Notes: generated from the letters alone by a model not told the origin. A stretch of DNA of 64,000 nucleotides from Methanomicrobiales archaeon HGW-Methanomicrobiales-2 (GCA_002839645.1 PGYL01000002.1:83620-147619), one strand, 5' to 3'. Shown: positions 1-8,405, counted from the stretch's first letter. A program made the numbers and translations.

Positions 1-927
1 GCCATGCTCAACCGGGGGGACCACGAGTACGCCATACCCTTCTACGGCGAGCGGCGGGCGCTGCTCGCAGACCTGATCCTCCAGGGCGGCCCCGACGCAG
101 GGAACCCGTCGATCAGGAGAGAAGGAAGCACCCTCGTCTCGGAGGCCTCCGCCCCCTGTCTCCGGAACGGGCGGGGAGCACACATCAGGTTCGCAGCGAC
201 AGCGCTTCTCGACCGGAGCGGAAGGGTTACGGGCGCCATCGAATCCATCCGGGACATCAGCGACGAGGTCATGATGGAAGCTGCGCTTCAGAACGCCGGC
301 CGCCAGCTCAATACCCTCTCGGGGATCCTGCGCACCGATCTCTCGAACCGGCTTGCAGTCCTGTACGGGCATCTCTCGCTCGGCGTCATGAAGTTCGACG
401 ATCCCGAGATCCTCTCCTTCATCGACGACTTAAACGATGCTGCAAACGGTATCCGGCGGCAGATAGAGATCTCACGCGAATTCCGCGATATCGGGACATC
501 GCCGCCGGCATGGATCGGCGTGCAACAGACCGTCAGGAACGCGGCGAGCGCCCTGGCCTTCGGCAACGTCTCCCTCGAAGCATGGACGGAGCGACTCGAG
601 GTCTTTGCCGACCCTCATCTGGGGACGGTCTTTACCCACCTCTTTGAGAACTCCCTCGCTCCGGCGACGGGGGCGACCCGGATCGTCGTCACCTACCACC
701 TGCGCCCGGAGGGTTGTGCAATCATCGTCGAGGACGACGGGGCCGGAATCCCTGACACGGAGAAGGAGGGACTCTTCGTCCAGAAGCCGGAGGGGTACGG
801 GCACGGGCTCTTCCTCACCCACGAGATACTTGCCATCACCGGGATCGCAATCCACGAGACCGGAACGTTCGGAACAGGCGCGAGGTTTGAGATCCTGGTG
901 CCGTCCGAAGGATACAGGATTGTCTGA
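1..927 (+). CDS. PAS-domain sensor histidine kinase, C-terminal part (5' end outside window)
   Basis: The frame is open from the first base, so the gene begins before the window; the ATG at 4 is internal. The visible 308 residues hold the end of a PAS domain (DRSGRVTGAIESIRDIS), a dimerisation segment and a HATPase domain with an N-box (HLFENS), a G1 box (DDGAGIPDTEKEG) and a G2-like GHGLFL. The usual phosphoacceptor motif of methanogen kinases of this class (RHDxxNQL) appears here as LRTDLSNRL, so the acceptor His seems to be replaced by Thr. It may act on a partner kinase or have lost phosphotransfer; that is inference. Nine bases separate it from the next gene. Confidence 0.85.
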   Translation, partial: AMLNRGDHEYAIPFYGERRALLADLILQGGPDAGNPSIRREGSTLVSEASAPCLRNGRGAHIRFAATALLDRSGRVTGAIESIRDISDEVMMEAALQNAGRQLNTLSGILRTDLSNRLAVLYGHLSLGVMKFDDPEILSFIDDLNDAANGIRRQIEISREFRDIGTSPPAWIGVQQTVRNAASALAFGNVSLEAWTERLEVFADPHLGTVFTHLFENSLAPATGATRIVVTYHLRPEGCAIIVEDDGAGIPDTEKEGLFVQKPEGYGHGLFLTHEILAITGIAIHETGTFGTGARFEILVPSEGYRIV

Positions 928-936
928 GATGATTGC

Positions 937-1419
937 ATGATGCCTGCTGTTTTTTCAGTGACTGAAACCGGGGCGGCCAAAATTCGGCCGGAGGTCCGTG
1001 AACTCAGGAGTGCGGAGTTCCCCGCTGCGGACGAGGTCTGGCGTGAGTACCACGGTATGGCCGCCGACCCCGCCAGGGACAGGACTTTTGCAGTCTTCCT
1101 CGACGGACGGATCGTCTCCCTGGCCCGGTGCAGGAGGCACCCCGACGGCAGCATGGAGGTCGACGGCGTCTTCACGCCCGAGGCCTGCCGCGGGAGGGGA
1201 TACGCCCACATGGCAATGGCGGCTCTCGTCGTGGCCTGCCACAACGACGACCTCTACATGTACGCGGTCGAGAGCCTGACCGGGTTTTACGCGGAATTCA
1301 GGTTCATCTCGATACCGGAGCGCGACCTCCCGCCCGGTATTCGCGAACGCTACACCTGGGCGGCGGGGAACATGGAGGGCGCCGAGGTCCGGCCGATGCG
1401 CCGAAGAGCCGGGCTGTAG
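937..1419 (+). CDS. GNAT family N-acetyltransferase
   Basis: A 160-residue protein with the acetyl-CoA binding signature of GNAT enzymes: beta strand, then CRGRGYAHMAMAALV (R-x-x-G-x-G/A) around residues 84-100, then a helix and a FYAEFRF segment near the C terminus. GNAT proteins transfer an acetyl group from acetyl-CoA to an amine; the substrate cannot be read from the sequence. It starts nine bases after the kinase stop in the same direction, so the two may be co-transcribed. Two ATG codons stand in tandem at 937 and 940. Confidence 0.75.
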   Translation: MMPAVFSVTETGAAKIRPEVRELRSAEFPAADEVWREYHGMAADPARDRTFAVFLDGRIVSLARCRRHPDGSMEVDGVFTPEACRGRGYAHMAMAALVVACHNDDLYMYAVESLTGFYAEFRFISIPERDLPPGIRERYTWAAGNMEGAEVRPMRRRAGL

Positions 1420-1514
1420 ACCCGGCCGCTACCCGCCACCGTAGTGTCGGGAGTGCAGGCACAATTCTTATCCTCCGGCGATCAGAGAATACGTACAGGA
1501 CGGAGCAGATAACG

Positions 1515-2618
1515 ATGGCAGACGTCTATTTCGCGAATCTCAGGGCAAGGAGCCACCGGGAGAGCAAAGTACAGAAGATCCGCCGCCTCTTCGATGCAGC
1601 CGGGTTCGGTGAGGTGGTCCGGCCGGGGGACCTTGCAGCCGTCAAGCTGCACGTCGGGGAGCGGGGGTGCGACACCTACCTGCATCCGCTCTTTGTTCGG
1701 CAGGTGGTCGACAAGGTGAAGGAGCGCCAGGCGCACCCGTTCATAACCGATACCGCCACCCTCTACGCGGGGAGCAGGGCCGACGCCGTCAGGCATACCG
1801 TCACCGCCATCGAGCACGGGTTCGATTACGCAGTCGTCGGCGCCCCGGTGATCGTCGCCGACGGCCTTGCAGGCGGCTACTGGGCGGAGGTCGCCATCGA
1901 TGGGAAGCACTTCCAGAACGTCCGGATCGCGGGCGGCATTCTCGACGCTGACAGTATGCTCGTCCTCTCGCACGTCAAGGGCCACGACCTCGCCGGGTTT
2001 GGGGGGGCGATCAAGAACCTGGCGATGGGCTGCGCCCCGCCCTCGGGGAAGGCAGAGCAGCACGCGTGCCGGCCGCTCGTGGAGAGTGAGAACTGCGTCG
2101 GGTGCGGCAGATGCGTCCAGGTCTGCCCGCAGGCGGCGATGACCATCGTCGAGGGGCGGGCGCAGTTCAACCCGGAGCACTGCGTCGGGTGCGGCGACTG
2201 CATGCGTTCCTGCGAGACAGGCGCGATCGAGTTCGACTGGACGACGGAGATCGGGCCGTTCCTGGAGAGGCTCTGCGAGTACGCCCTCGGCGCTGTCCAC
2301 AGTAAATCCGGGAGAGTGGGCTACATCAACTTCCTCCTCAACATCACCCCGGATTGCGACTGTGTTCCCTGGAGCGACGCAGCGATCGTCCCCGATATCG
2401 GGATCCTCGCTTCCACCGATCCGGTTGCGATCGACCGCGCGAGCCTCGACCTCGTCAACAGCGAGCAGGGGTTCGCCCGGACACACCTTGCGGAGAACCT
2501 CGCCCCGGGGGAAGACAAATTTAAGGGGGTCTGGGACTATACGGACGGGGACTATCAGATCGCCTACGCTGCCCGGATAGGCCTCGGGGAAGAAGTCTAC
2601 CACCTGATTGAGGTATGA
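1515..2618 (+). CDS. DUF362 protein with two 4Fe-4S ferredoxin motifs
   Basis: A 367-residue DUF362-family protein. The body (KLHVGERG near residue 50, FGGAIKNLAMGCAPPSGK near 165-182) is typical of the family. A two-cluster ferredoxin insert follows at about 190-240, with CVGCGRCVQVCP and CVGCGDCMRSC. A role in cytosolic electron transfer or metal-centre handling is inferred; no reaction is established for this group. The reading frame is open further upstream, but ATG 1515 follows a purine-rich GGAG and gives the family's normal N terminus (MADVYFANLRA). The next gene starts one base after the stop, so they are translationally linked. Confidence 0.85.
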   Translation: MADVYFANLRARSHRESKVQKIRRLFDAAGFGEVVRPGDLAAVKLHVGERGCDTYLHPLFVRQVVDKVKERQAHPFITDTATLYAGSRADAVRHTVTAIEHGFDYAVVGAPVIVADGLAGGYWAEVAIDGKHFQNVRIAGGILDADSMLVLSHVKGHDLAGFGGAIKNLAMGCAPPSGKAEQHACRPLVESENCVGCGRCVQVCPQAAMTIVEGRAQFNPEHCVGCGDCMRSCETGAIEFDWTTEIGPFLERLCEYALGAVHSKSGRVGYINFLLNITPDCDCVPWSDAAIVPDIGILASTDPVAIDRASLDLVNSEQGFARTHLAENLAPGEDKFKGVWDYTDGDYQIAYAARIGLGEEVYHLIEV

Positions 2619-2619
2619 G

Positions 2620-3189
2620 ATGACGACCGGAAAAGTACTGCTGCTCTGCGGGAGTCCGCGGATCGAGGGAAACACCGCGCAGGTGCTCGGGGAGTGCGCA
2701 AAGATCCTCGAACACGAGGGTATCGAGACCGAGACCGTGCTGCTTGCAGAGATGCACATCCTCTCCTGCACCGCCTGCGGCCTCTGCGGCGGGGGGGAGT
2801 GCGCCCTCGATGACGGCTTGAACGAGATCATCGATAAGCTCCGGGAGGCGGACGGGTTCATCGTCGGCACCCCGGTCTACTTCGGGACCGCACGGGGCGA
2901 CGTCATGTCGGCACTGCAGCGAATCGGGATGGTCTCGATGTCGTCGGACTCGTTCCTCTCGCGGAAGGTGGGTGGCCCGATCGCCGTGGCCCGGCGGGGT
3001 GGGCATACCGCCACGCTCCAGGAGATGCTGATGTTCTTCCTCATCAACGACATGATCGTGCCGGGCTCCACATACTGGAATATGGTCTTTGGGCGAGCAC
3101 CGGGGGAAGCCTTAAACGACGAGGAAGGGATGAGAACAGTCCGGAGGTTCGCCGAAAACGTCGCGTTCCTGATAAAGAAGCTGCACTGA
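2620..3189 (+). CDS. Flavodoxin-fold NAD(P)H-dependent FMN reductase-like protein
   Basis: A 189-residue flavoprotein of the NADPH-dependent FMN reductase / iron-sulfur flavoprotein superfamily. The phosphate-binding loop CGSPRIEGNT is at the N terminus, a Cys cluster CTACGLCGGGEC lies near residues 50-62, and GTPVYFGT binds the isoalloxazine. The Cys spacing differs from classical Isf, so an iron-sulfur cluster is possible but not certain. ATG 2620 is preferred over the in-frame TTG at 2608: it sits one base after the DUF362 stop with GAGGT just upstream. A redox partner role for the DUF362 protein is inferred from the tight coupling. Confidence 0.85.
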   Translation: MTTGKVLLLCGSPRIEGNTAQVLGECAKILEHEGIETETVLLAEMHILSCTACGLCGGGECALDDGLNEIIDKLREADGFIVGTPVYFGTARGDVMSALQRIGMVSMSSDSFLSRKVGGPIAVARRGGHTATLQEMLMFFLINDMIVPGSTYWNMVFGRAPGEALNDEEGMRTVRRFAENVAFLIKKLH

Positions 3190-3292
3190 AACCCGGCGTC
3201 TCTTCTGACCGGATTGCACAGGATACAGGGAAAACGGCGGCGTCTCATCGGCCCTCCGAAGAAGAACCTTTTTCACCCTGTACGGAAGAGGG

Positions 3293-3646
3293 ATCACCAC
3301 GGAGCTTTCGTCCGAACCGATCAGCCCGGATGTCGCGGATACGGCACCGCTGACCCGGCGGGAGATCGCCGACCTTGCACCGGAGATCCCCGAGTGGTCG
3401 CTCGAGGGCGGCCGCATCTCGGCCCGGTTCGCCTGTAAAGGGTTCAACGAAGCCGTGATCTTTCTCCGGGAGATCGTCATCTTCTCCGCGCGGGAGAACC
3501 ATCTCCCGGATATCGGCATCCACGAAGGAAGGTTCGTGGATGTCGCCTGGTACACCTACGCCATCGGCGGGCTCTCCCAAAACGACTTCATCATGGCCGC
3601 GCGGCTCTCCGAGTGGCTCAGGTGCCGGCAGGGCGGGAACCTTTAG
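3293..3646 (+). CDS. Pterin-4a-carbinolamine dehydratase-like protein, non-canonical start
   Basis: The frame from 3209 to 3646 codes for a DCoH/PCD-like fold: LTRREIADLAPEIPEWSLEG, KGFNEAVIFLREIV, then NHLPDI and LSQNDFIMAARLSEW. Active PCDs have N-H-H-P and a later T-H; here these are N-H-L-P and T-Y, so two catalytic His are replaced and enzymatic activity is doubtful. There is no ATG, GTG or TTG before codon 55 of this model. The start is therefore either ATC 3293 (reading M-T-T-E-L) or CTG 3278; a GTG at 3455 would lose half the fold. Its TAG overlaps the TAA of the convergent thioredoxin gene. Confidence 0.65.
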   Translation: MTTELSSEPISPDVADTAPLTRREIADLAPEIPEWSLEGGRISARFACKGFNEAVIFLREIVIFSARENHLPDIGIHEGRFVDVAWYTYAIGGLSQNDFIMAARLSEWLRCRQGGNL

Positions 3647-4059
3647 CCGGTCCCGAACGCCCGCATAACCCTTGCTTTAATGGCTTCTTTCGGGAGGGCG
3701 CCGACCACCCGGTCGACCAGCATGCCGTTCGCGAAGAAGAGGAGTGTCGGTATCGCCGTTATGCTGAAACTCGACGCCAGGGTGGGGTTCTGATCGACGT
3801 TGCACTTGCCGAAGGTCACCCTGCCGGCGAAGTCACGCGCGAGGTCCTCGATCACCGGGGCCACCATCCGGCAGGGGCCGCACCATTCCGCCCAGACGTC
3901 GACGACCAGGAAGGAGTGCTCCCGTACGATCTCCTGAAACCTGTCGTCGACGACCTCGATAACCCCGCCCGTACCGCCCTGGATCCGGGCTTCGAGTTCC
4001 CGGAGACGTTCTTCCCGGAGACGCTGCAGATCGTCGTCCACCGGTCTGTTCTCTTCCAT
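3643..4059 (-). CDS. Thioredoxin with N-terminal extension
   Basis: A 138-residue protein with a thioredoxin fold: VVDVWAEWCGPCRMVAPVIEDLA carries the WCGPC redox site near residue 60, and cis-proline TAIPTLLFF follows. The first 35 residues are charged and helical (DDDLQRLREERLRELEARIQ) and precede the fold; this extension is seen in archaeal homologs of unknown purpose. It acts as a cytosolic protein disulfide reductase. ATG 4059 is chosen over an upstream in-frame TTG at 4068. It converges on the PCD-like gene with overlapping stop codons. A thioredoxin reductase fused to glutaredoxin is encoded at 21.2-22.4 kb. Confidence 0.9.
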   Translation of the reverse strand: MEENRPVDDDLQRLREERLRELEARIQGGTGGVIEVVDDRFQEIVREHSFLVVDVWAEWCGPCRMVAPVIEDLARDFAGRVTFGKCNVDQNPTLASSFSITAIPTLLFFANGMLVDRVVGALPKEAIKARVMRAFGTG

Positions 4060-4278
4060 ACAACGCAAGTATGCTACATGCCCCTATAAAAGATTGCGAG
4101 GTGTGACGCTCCTACCGGAGCGAAGCTTGAGCCCCGGGGGGTTTTGAAGAACGACTGCCGGCACGACCGGAGTTTGAGAAGACCGGAGGTCTTCGAGTAG
4201 GGACGGGCTGAAGGACCGAAGGTCTTCGAATTGTGACAATTCTGACCGCGGAAAGATATATATCATCGAAGAAACAAT

Positions 4279-4287
4279 GTTATATAC
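4279..4287 (+). promoter_or_regulatory. TATA box of the initiator tRNA gene
   Basis: TTATATACC lies about 18-26 bases upstream of the first base of the tRNA, the usual archaeal box A distance. A second TATA-like stretch, GATATATATC, lies about 25 bases further upstream. Confidence 0.6.
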
Positions 4288-4300
4288 CTCACAGATTAGG

Positions 4301-4375
4301 AGCGAGGTGGGGTAGTCAGGAAATCCCGGCGGGCTCATAACCCGTAGACCGATGGTTCAAATCCATCCCTCGCTA
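4301..4375 (+). tRNA. tRNA-Met (CAT), initiator
   Basis: The 75-nt sequence folds as a cloverleaf: acceptor AGCGAGG (4301-4307) pairs with CCTCGCT (4368-4374), with discriminator A at 4375. The anticodon CAT is at 4336-4338. The anticodon stem ends in three consecutive G:C pairs (GGG...CCC) on either side of the loop CTCATAA, the hallmark of initiator tRNAs. The T arm contains GGTTCAAATCC. CCA is not encoded. T-rich stretches after 4376 may terminate transcription. Confidence 0.95.
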
Positions 4376-4657
4376 TGTTAAGTTCTTCAGCGTCTTTGCG
4401 CATTTTTGTCTTATATTTACTGCATTACAACGGATTTTCCCCTTCGAGCCTGCACGCTCGCGCCCGGTGAGCCCGCAGACAGCCCAATCACGCAGGATCC
4501 CCCCTGACGGTTGAATCGGCCGGTACAGGTGCGTGGGACGAAGCGGTTCTTTCCGGGAGCCGTGGTTTTTTCCGGGTGCTTGTTCCCTCGAGTAAAAAAA
4601 CTCAAATTTCTCAAAATAAAAAATGGGGGATACGACAGCGCGCAGGGGAGAAACCGC

Positions 4658-6094
4658 CTAAGTCTGTTCCTTCCCGGCCCTGAAGATCGAGAGGTCAGAC
4701 TGGTGGGTGCCGGCCACGTAGTCCACGACACAGTGGCAACTCTTCTCCCCGTGGATATCCACCGGGTAGCACCCGGTCAGACATCCGGTGCAGAGGTTCC
4801 GCTCGCCGCACCCTATCGCCTCCACCAGGTCCTTGAGCGGGATGTAGGTGAGCGACGTCGCGCCGATGCTCTCCCGCACCGCCTCGACCTCTTTGCCGCT
4901 CGCGATCAGTTCCGTGCGGGTGGGCATATCCACCCCGAGGTAGCAGGGGGCAATGATCGGCGGAGAACCGACCCGGAGGTGGATCTCTTCGGCCCCCGCA
5001 TCGCGGATCATGTTCACGATCCGGCGCGACGTCGTCCCCCGGACGACGCTGTCATCGACGAGGACCACTCTTTTATCCTTCAGGTTTCCCCTGACGGTGT
5101 TGAGTTTGATCCTGACCGCCCGCTCCCGCTGCTCCTGGGTCGGCATGATGAACGTCCGGCCCATGTAACGGTTCTTCATCAGCCCCTCGACGAACGGGAT
5201 CCCGGATCGTTCGGCATACCCGGCGGCGTACGCGATACCGGAGTCGGGGACCGGACAGACCGTATCCCCCTCAACAGGGCTCGCATCATAGAGTTTTTGC
5301 CCGATCCGCCGCCGCACATCATAGACCAGCGTCCCGTCCATGACCGAGTCGGCGCGGGCGAAGTAGATGTACTCGAAGATGCAGTACGCCCTCCGGTTGG
5401 CGGTCGCGATCTGGATGGAGGAGAGCCCGTTTGCATCGATACGGACGAGTTCTCCCGGCAGCACGTCCCGGATGAACGTCCCGTCCAGTGCATCGATCGC
5501 CACGCTCTCCGACGCAACAATGTAACCCCCGCCGAGCCTGCCGATACAAAGCGGTTTGATACCAAGCGGGTCGCGGAAGGCGTAGATGGTGCCGTTTAAG
5601 AGCGCAACGACGGCATAAGAGCCCCGCAGGCGCCGCATGCAGAGCCGGACGGCATCTTCCATGCTCTTTGAGGTCCGGAGCGCATCGGCAATGATATTCC
5701 CGATGATCTCGGTGTCGGTCGTGGTGCAGAAGATCTGCCCCCGGCGTTCGTAATCCTCCCTAAGTTCATCCGTGTTAACCAGGTTGCCGTTATGGGCGAT
5801 CGAGAGGTCGAGCCCCCGGTACCTGAAGTTGAACGGTTGAACGTTCTCCGGGACCTTCGACCCGGTTGTCGGGTAGCGGACGTGTCCAATTCCGGCGTTG
5901 CCCTGCAATTCCTGCAGAGTCTGGCTGTTGAAGACCTCAGCAACGAGTCCCTGCGCTTTGTGCGTGTGCAGGGTCGTGCCTTCAAAAGTAGAGATCCCCG
6001 CGCTCTCCTGCCCCCGGTGCTGGAGAGCGTACAGGGCGTAGTACAGCGGAAAAGAGACACCGCCAGCATCGACGATGCCAACGATACCACACAT
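4658..6094 (-). CDS. purF: Amidophosphoribosyltransferase
   Basis: A 478-residue glutamine PRPP amidotransferase, the first step of purine synthesis (PRPP + Gln to phosphoribosylamine). It begins MCGIVGI, so Cys2 is the N-terminal nucleophile of the class II glutaminase domain. The PRPP loop of the type I phosphoribosyltransferase domain is VVLVDDSVVRGTT near residue 345. The C-terminal region has a Cys-rich set (CGERNLCTGCLTGC, then C), consistent with the 4Fe-4S cluster of Bacillus-type PurF. Length is normal. rpl37e and the Sm-like gene lie just upstream in the same direction, so a shared transcript is likely. Confidence 0.96.
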   Translation of the reverse strand: MCGIVGIVDAGGVSFPLYYALYALQHRGQESAGISTFEGTTLHTHKAQGLVAEVFNSQTLQELQGNAGIGHVRYPTTGSKVPENVQPFNFRYRGLDLSIAHNGNLVNTDELREDYERRGQIFCTTTDTEIIGNIIADALRTSKSMEDAVRLCMRRLRGSYAVVALLNGTIYAFRDPLGIKPLCIGRLGGGYIVASESVAIDALDGTFIRDVLPGELVRIDANGLSSIQIATANRRAYCIFEYIYFARADSVMDGTLVYDVRRRIGQKLYDASPVEGDTVCPVPDSGIAYAAGYAERSGIPFVEGLMKNRYMGRTFIMPTQEQRERAVRIKLNTVRGNLKDKRVVLVDDSVVRGTTSRRIVNMIRDAGAEEIHLRVGSPPIIAPCYLGVDMPTRTELIASGKEVEAVRESIGATSLTYIPLKDLVEAIGCGERNLCTGCLTGCYPVDIHGEKSCHCVVDYVAGTHQSDLSIFRAGKEQT

Positions 6095-6103
6095 GATACA
6101 ACT

Positions 6104-6286
6104 CTAATGCGTCGGTACCTTTGCCTTCTTTTCCGTCCAGCGGTAACTACGGAGCCTCCGGCTTCTGCCGAAGCCACAGGACGCACAGACCTTGTGCTGT
6201 GCGTGGAACGAGATCTTGCCGCATCGCCTGCAGGCGATGTGGGTGCGCTTCTGCCGCTTGCCCATTGAGGGTGTGCCTTTTGACAT
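6104..6286 (-). CDS. rpl37e: 50S ribosomal protein L37e
   Basis: A 60-residue, strongly basic protein with the L37e pattern: N-terminal [15 protein letters not shown], a zinc site CRRCG...CASCG, then [11 protein letters not shown]. It is a large-subunit ribosomal protein shared by archaea and eukaryotes. It lies between the Sm-like gene (16 bases upstream) and purF (9 bases downstream). The pairing of an Sm-like protein with L37e is a widely conserved archaeal arrangement. Confidence 0.96.
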   Translation of the reverse strand: MSKGTPSMGKRQKRTHIACRRCGKISFHAQHKVCASCGFGRSRRLRSYRWTEKKAKVPTH

Positions 6287-6302
6287 TCTCTCTCACCTGA
6301 TT

Positions 6303-6530
6303 TTATTCAACTGAAGGGGTAATGTAGATAACATTGTCACCGCGGACGATCAACGTGCCGAGTTTCTGCGCCGTGCCGTCCGTTTCTTCTTCTGCCTTAT
6401 CCAATACCAGATTCATATGAACGTCATACCCCTGGAGGATCCCCCGGATCTCTCTCCCACCTTTGAGGCTGATGATAACGGGCTGACGATTCAGTACCTG
6501 ATCTAAAATATCTAACGGTCTTGGCGTCAT
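6303..6530 (-). CDS. Sm-like RNA-binding protein (SmAP)
   Basis: A 75-residue archaeal LSm protein. The Sm1 motif includes [29 protein letters not shown], and Sm2 is [13 protein letters not shown]. Such proteins form heptameric rings that bind U-rich RNA. A TATA-like AAATATATT lies about 30-40 bases upstream of the ATG, in the divergent region shared with the PUA gene. It is the first gene of the probable Sm-rpl37e-purF transcript. Confidence 0.95.
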   Translation of the reverse strand: MTPRPLDILDQVLNRQPVIISLKGGREIRGILQGYDVHMNLVLDKAEEETDGTAQKLGTLIVRGDNVIYITPSVE

Positions 6531-6641
6531 ATGATTACCCTATGCCGTCCCTTTCTGGAGTAATATATTTGAGCGAGGAAGCTACTTAAATATAACCGCG
6601 TTGTTGCGCTAGAGTTAACACTTCCCCGAGGTCTCGATTAC

Positions 6642-7139
6642 ATGCCAAAGATCACCGTAAAAAAACGTCACGTCATCCGGAAGTCACAGATAGCCGATCT
6701 CCTGGGCCGGCTGGCCGACGAGATCGGAGCGTCGGCCGATCTCTTTCGGTCCGACCGGATCGAGCGGGTGGAGACGGATGCCCCCGTCGGGATCTACCTC
6801 GTCGACAAAAAACCGCTTCTGATAGCCTCCGAGACCTGGGCCTTTCCCAGCCTGCGGGGCCTCATTGAGCACCCCATCCCCGAGCGGCGGGTGGTGGTCG
6901 ATGCCGGCGCGGTCAGGTTCGTTGCAAATGGCGCGGATGCTATGCGCCCGGGGATCATCTCGATCTCGCCGGACATCCGGGAGGGGCACCCCGTCCAGAT
7001 CGTCGAGGAGCGCTACGGCAAACCGCTTGCAATCGGGATTGCGCTCCTTGATGCCGCCGATATGGAGCGACAGGAGAAGGGCAAGTCGGTCAAAAGCGTT
7101 CACTACGTCGGAGACGATATCTGGAATCTCGAGATCTGA
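6642..7139 (+). CDS. PUA-domain RNA-binding protein (MCT-1/Tma20-like)
   Basis: A 165-residue protein with an N-terminal DUF1947-type domain (ITVKKRHVIRKSQIADLLGRL) and a C-terminal PUA domain at about 75-155 (VVVDAGAVRFVANGADAMRPGI...). The architecture matches archaeal relatives of eukaryotic MCT-1/Tma20, which bind the ribosome or tRNA. The promoter TTAAATATAACC at about 6585 lies in the space shared with the divergent Sm-like gene. sepF follows 50 bases downstream from its own promoter-like AT-rich segment. Confidence 0.88.
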   Translation: MPKITVKKRHVIRKSQIADLLGRLADEIGASADLFRSDRIERVETDAPVGIYLVDKKPLLIASETWAFPSLRGLIEHPIPERRVVVDAGAVRFVANGADAMRPGIISISPDIREGHPVQIVEERYGKPLAIGIALLDAADMERQEKGKSVKSVHYVGDDIWNLEI

Positions 7140-7189
7140 CGGAGAAATTAAAAGATACTATTAAATAAAATTCATTCCTCACTTTTTCT

Positions 7190-7567
7190 ATGGTTAAAAA
7201 GCTCTTTGACAGCATCCTCGGTAAAAGCCCCGTAAAAACCGAAGAGGACTACATGGAACTCGACCTCGCATCCTACGAGGGAACGAGCGAAGAAGAACCA
7301 GCATCCATGTACATCAAGATCGCCACCATCGCCGACCTCAAGGATACCCCCCGCGTCAAAGACGAGGTCTACAACGGCAATATCGTCATTGTCGATATCG
7401 GGCGGCTGAAGATGGACAAGGTGACGTTCGAACGGGTCCTAAAAGACCTCCGCGACGTGGCAAAGGACGTGAACGGCGACATCGTCGGCCTCGGGGAGCA
7501 GAAGTACGTCCTCATCACGCCTATGTCCGTCAAGGTCTCACGCGAGAAGATCGGCGGGGGCCTCTAG
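7190..7567 (+). CDS. sepF: Cell division protein SepF (archaeal type)
   Basis: A 125-residue SepF. The N terminus MVKKLFDSILGK is an amphipathic membrane-targeting helix. It is followed by an acidic linker (EEDYMELDLASYEGTSEEE) and the SepF domain from about residue 42, with NIVIVDIGRLKMDKVTFERVLKDLRDVAKDVNGDIVGLGEQKY. In archaea SepF anchors FtsZ to the membrane. An AT-rich promoter (ACTATTAAATAAAATT) lies upstream. The stop codon overlaps the start of the ZPR1-like gene by one base. Confidence 0.93.
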   Translation: MVKKLFDSILGKSPVKTEEDYMELDLASYEGTSEEEPASMYIKIATIADLKDTPRVKDEVYNGNIVIVDIGRLKMDKVTFERVLKDLRDVAKDVNGDIVGLGEQKYVLITPMSVKVSREKIGGGL

Positions 7568-8094
7568 TGCGGGAGTGCTATCCCGGGACCTGCCCCGCGT
7601 GCAGCGGCGAGATCGAGATCGTCCATCACCGTCTTGAGATCCCCCACTTCCCCGATCTCCTGCTCGTCGCTATCGCCTGCGACGCCTGCGGCTACCGGCA
7701 CACCGACACCATCATTCTCGGGGAGGGCGACCCGGTGAGGTGGACGGTGCGGGTCGAGGGGCCCGACGACCTCGCGATCCGGGTGGTCCGGAGCACGATG
7801 GGGACGATCGAGATCCCGGAGCTCGGCCTCGCGGTCGAGCCCGGGACAGCCTGCGAGGGGTTCGTCACCAATATCGAGGGGGTTCTCGACCGCTTCGAGC
7901 AGGCGGTCGAGACGATCCTGGCAAACCCCGAGAGCGACGACGAGCAGGCGGCCGCACTCCGGATGCAGGAGACGATCGGGGCTGCACGGGAGGGGGCCGT
8001 TCCATTCACGGTCATCATCGAGGACCCCTCGGGAAACAGCATGCTCGTCAGTGAAAAAGCCGAAAAGATGCTCCTCGATCAGGGCGAAACCTGA
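7567..8094 (+). CDS. ZPR1 zinc-finger domain protein
   Basis: A 175-residue protein with one ZPR1 module. CPACSGEIEIVHHRLEIPHF and CDACGYRH provide a C4 zinc site near residues 9-42, and the A/B domain follows (STMGTIEIPELGLAVEPGT near 79-97; TNIEGVLDRFEQAVE near 104). Eukaryotic ZPR1 has two modules and acts as an eEF1A chaperone; archaeal single-module proteins are uncharacterised. The start is GTG 7567, whose G is the last base of the sepF stop codon, so translation is coupled to sepF. A link to cell division or translation is only inference. Confidence 0.88.
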   Translation: MRECYPGTCPACSGEIEIVHHRLEIPHFPDLLLVAIACDACGYRHTDTIILGEGDPVRWTVRVEGPDDLAIRVVRSTMGTIEIPELGLAVEPGTACEGFVTNIEGVLDRFEQAVETILANPESDDEQAAALRMQETIGAAREGAVPFTVIIEDPSGNSMLVSEKAEKMLLDQGET

Positions 8095-8168
8095 TATTTT
8101 TCTTTTTTGCCCTCCGGGGGTTAACCTGAAATAGGTCCACCTCCATACGCGGCGCCGAGGTGAAGAAA

Positions 8169-8405
8169 ATGGCACGAACAATATCGGTGCTGAAGTGGGA
8201 GACCGAAGAGGAGGTCGAGAACGCCGTCCACGACATCAAAGCAGAGATGGACGAGCGGGGCGGGCTGACCAAGGATACGGAGCGAGCGATGCAGCACTCG
8301 CTCCTGGTGGCCGACCCCGATCTCACAAGCCGCTTCCTGCAGCGAATCCGGGAGCAGGTCCCCGACGCGCTGCACTACTTCGAGGAGGCAGGCGGCGGGG
8401 CGTGA
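8169..8405 (+). CDS. Small hypothetical protein (78 aa)
   Basis: A soluble, charged 78-residue protein, MARTISVLKWETEEEVENAV..., mainly helical, not recognised. ATG 8169 has a strong ribosome site GAGGTGA seven bases upstream, and codon use is like its neighbours, so it is probably a real gene. It lies 75 bases after the ZPR1-like gene on the same strand and may share its transcript. No metal site or membrane segment is visible. The 240 bases downstream hold nothing recognised. Confidence 0.6.
   Translation: MARTISVLKWETEEEVENAVHDIKAEMDERGGLTKDTERAMQHSLLVADPDLTSRFLQRIREQVPDALHYFEEAGGGA

Noticed and set aside
1482..2870. Long minus-strand frame opposite the DUF362 and flavoprotein genes
   Set aside because: Antisense of two recognised genes, with no domain of its own.
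3214..3438. Plus-strand 74-codon frame as the start of the pterin dehydratase-like gene
   Set aside because: It is in a different frame from the conserved protein and has no family sequence.
4130..4240. Short internal repeats (CCGGAGGTCTTCGA / CCGAAGGTCTTCGA) upstream of the tRNA
   Set aside because: Only two imperfect units; too little to call an array or a binding site.
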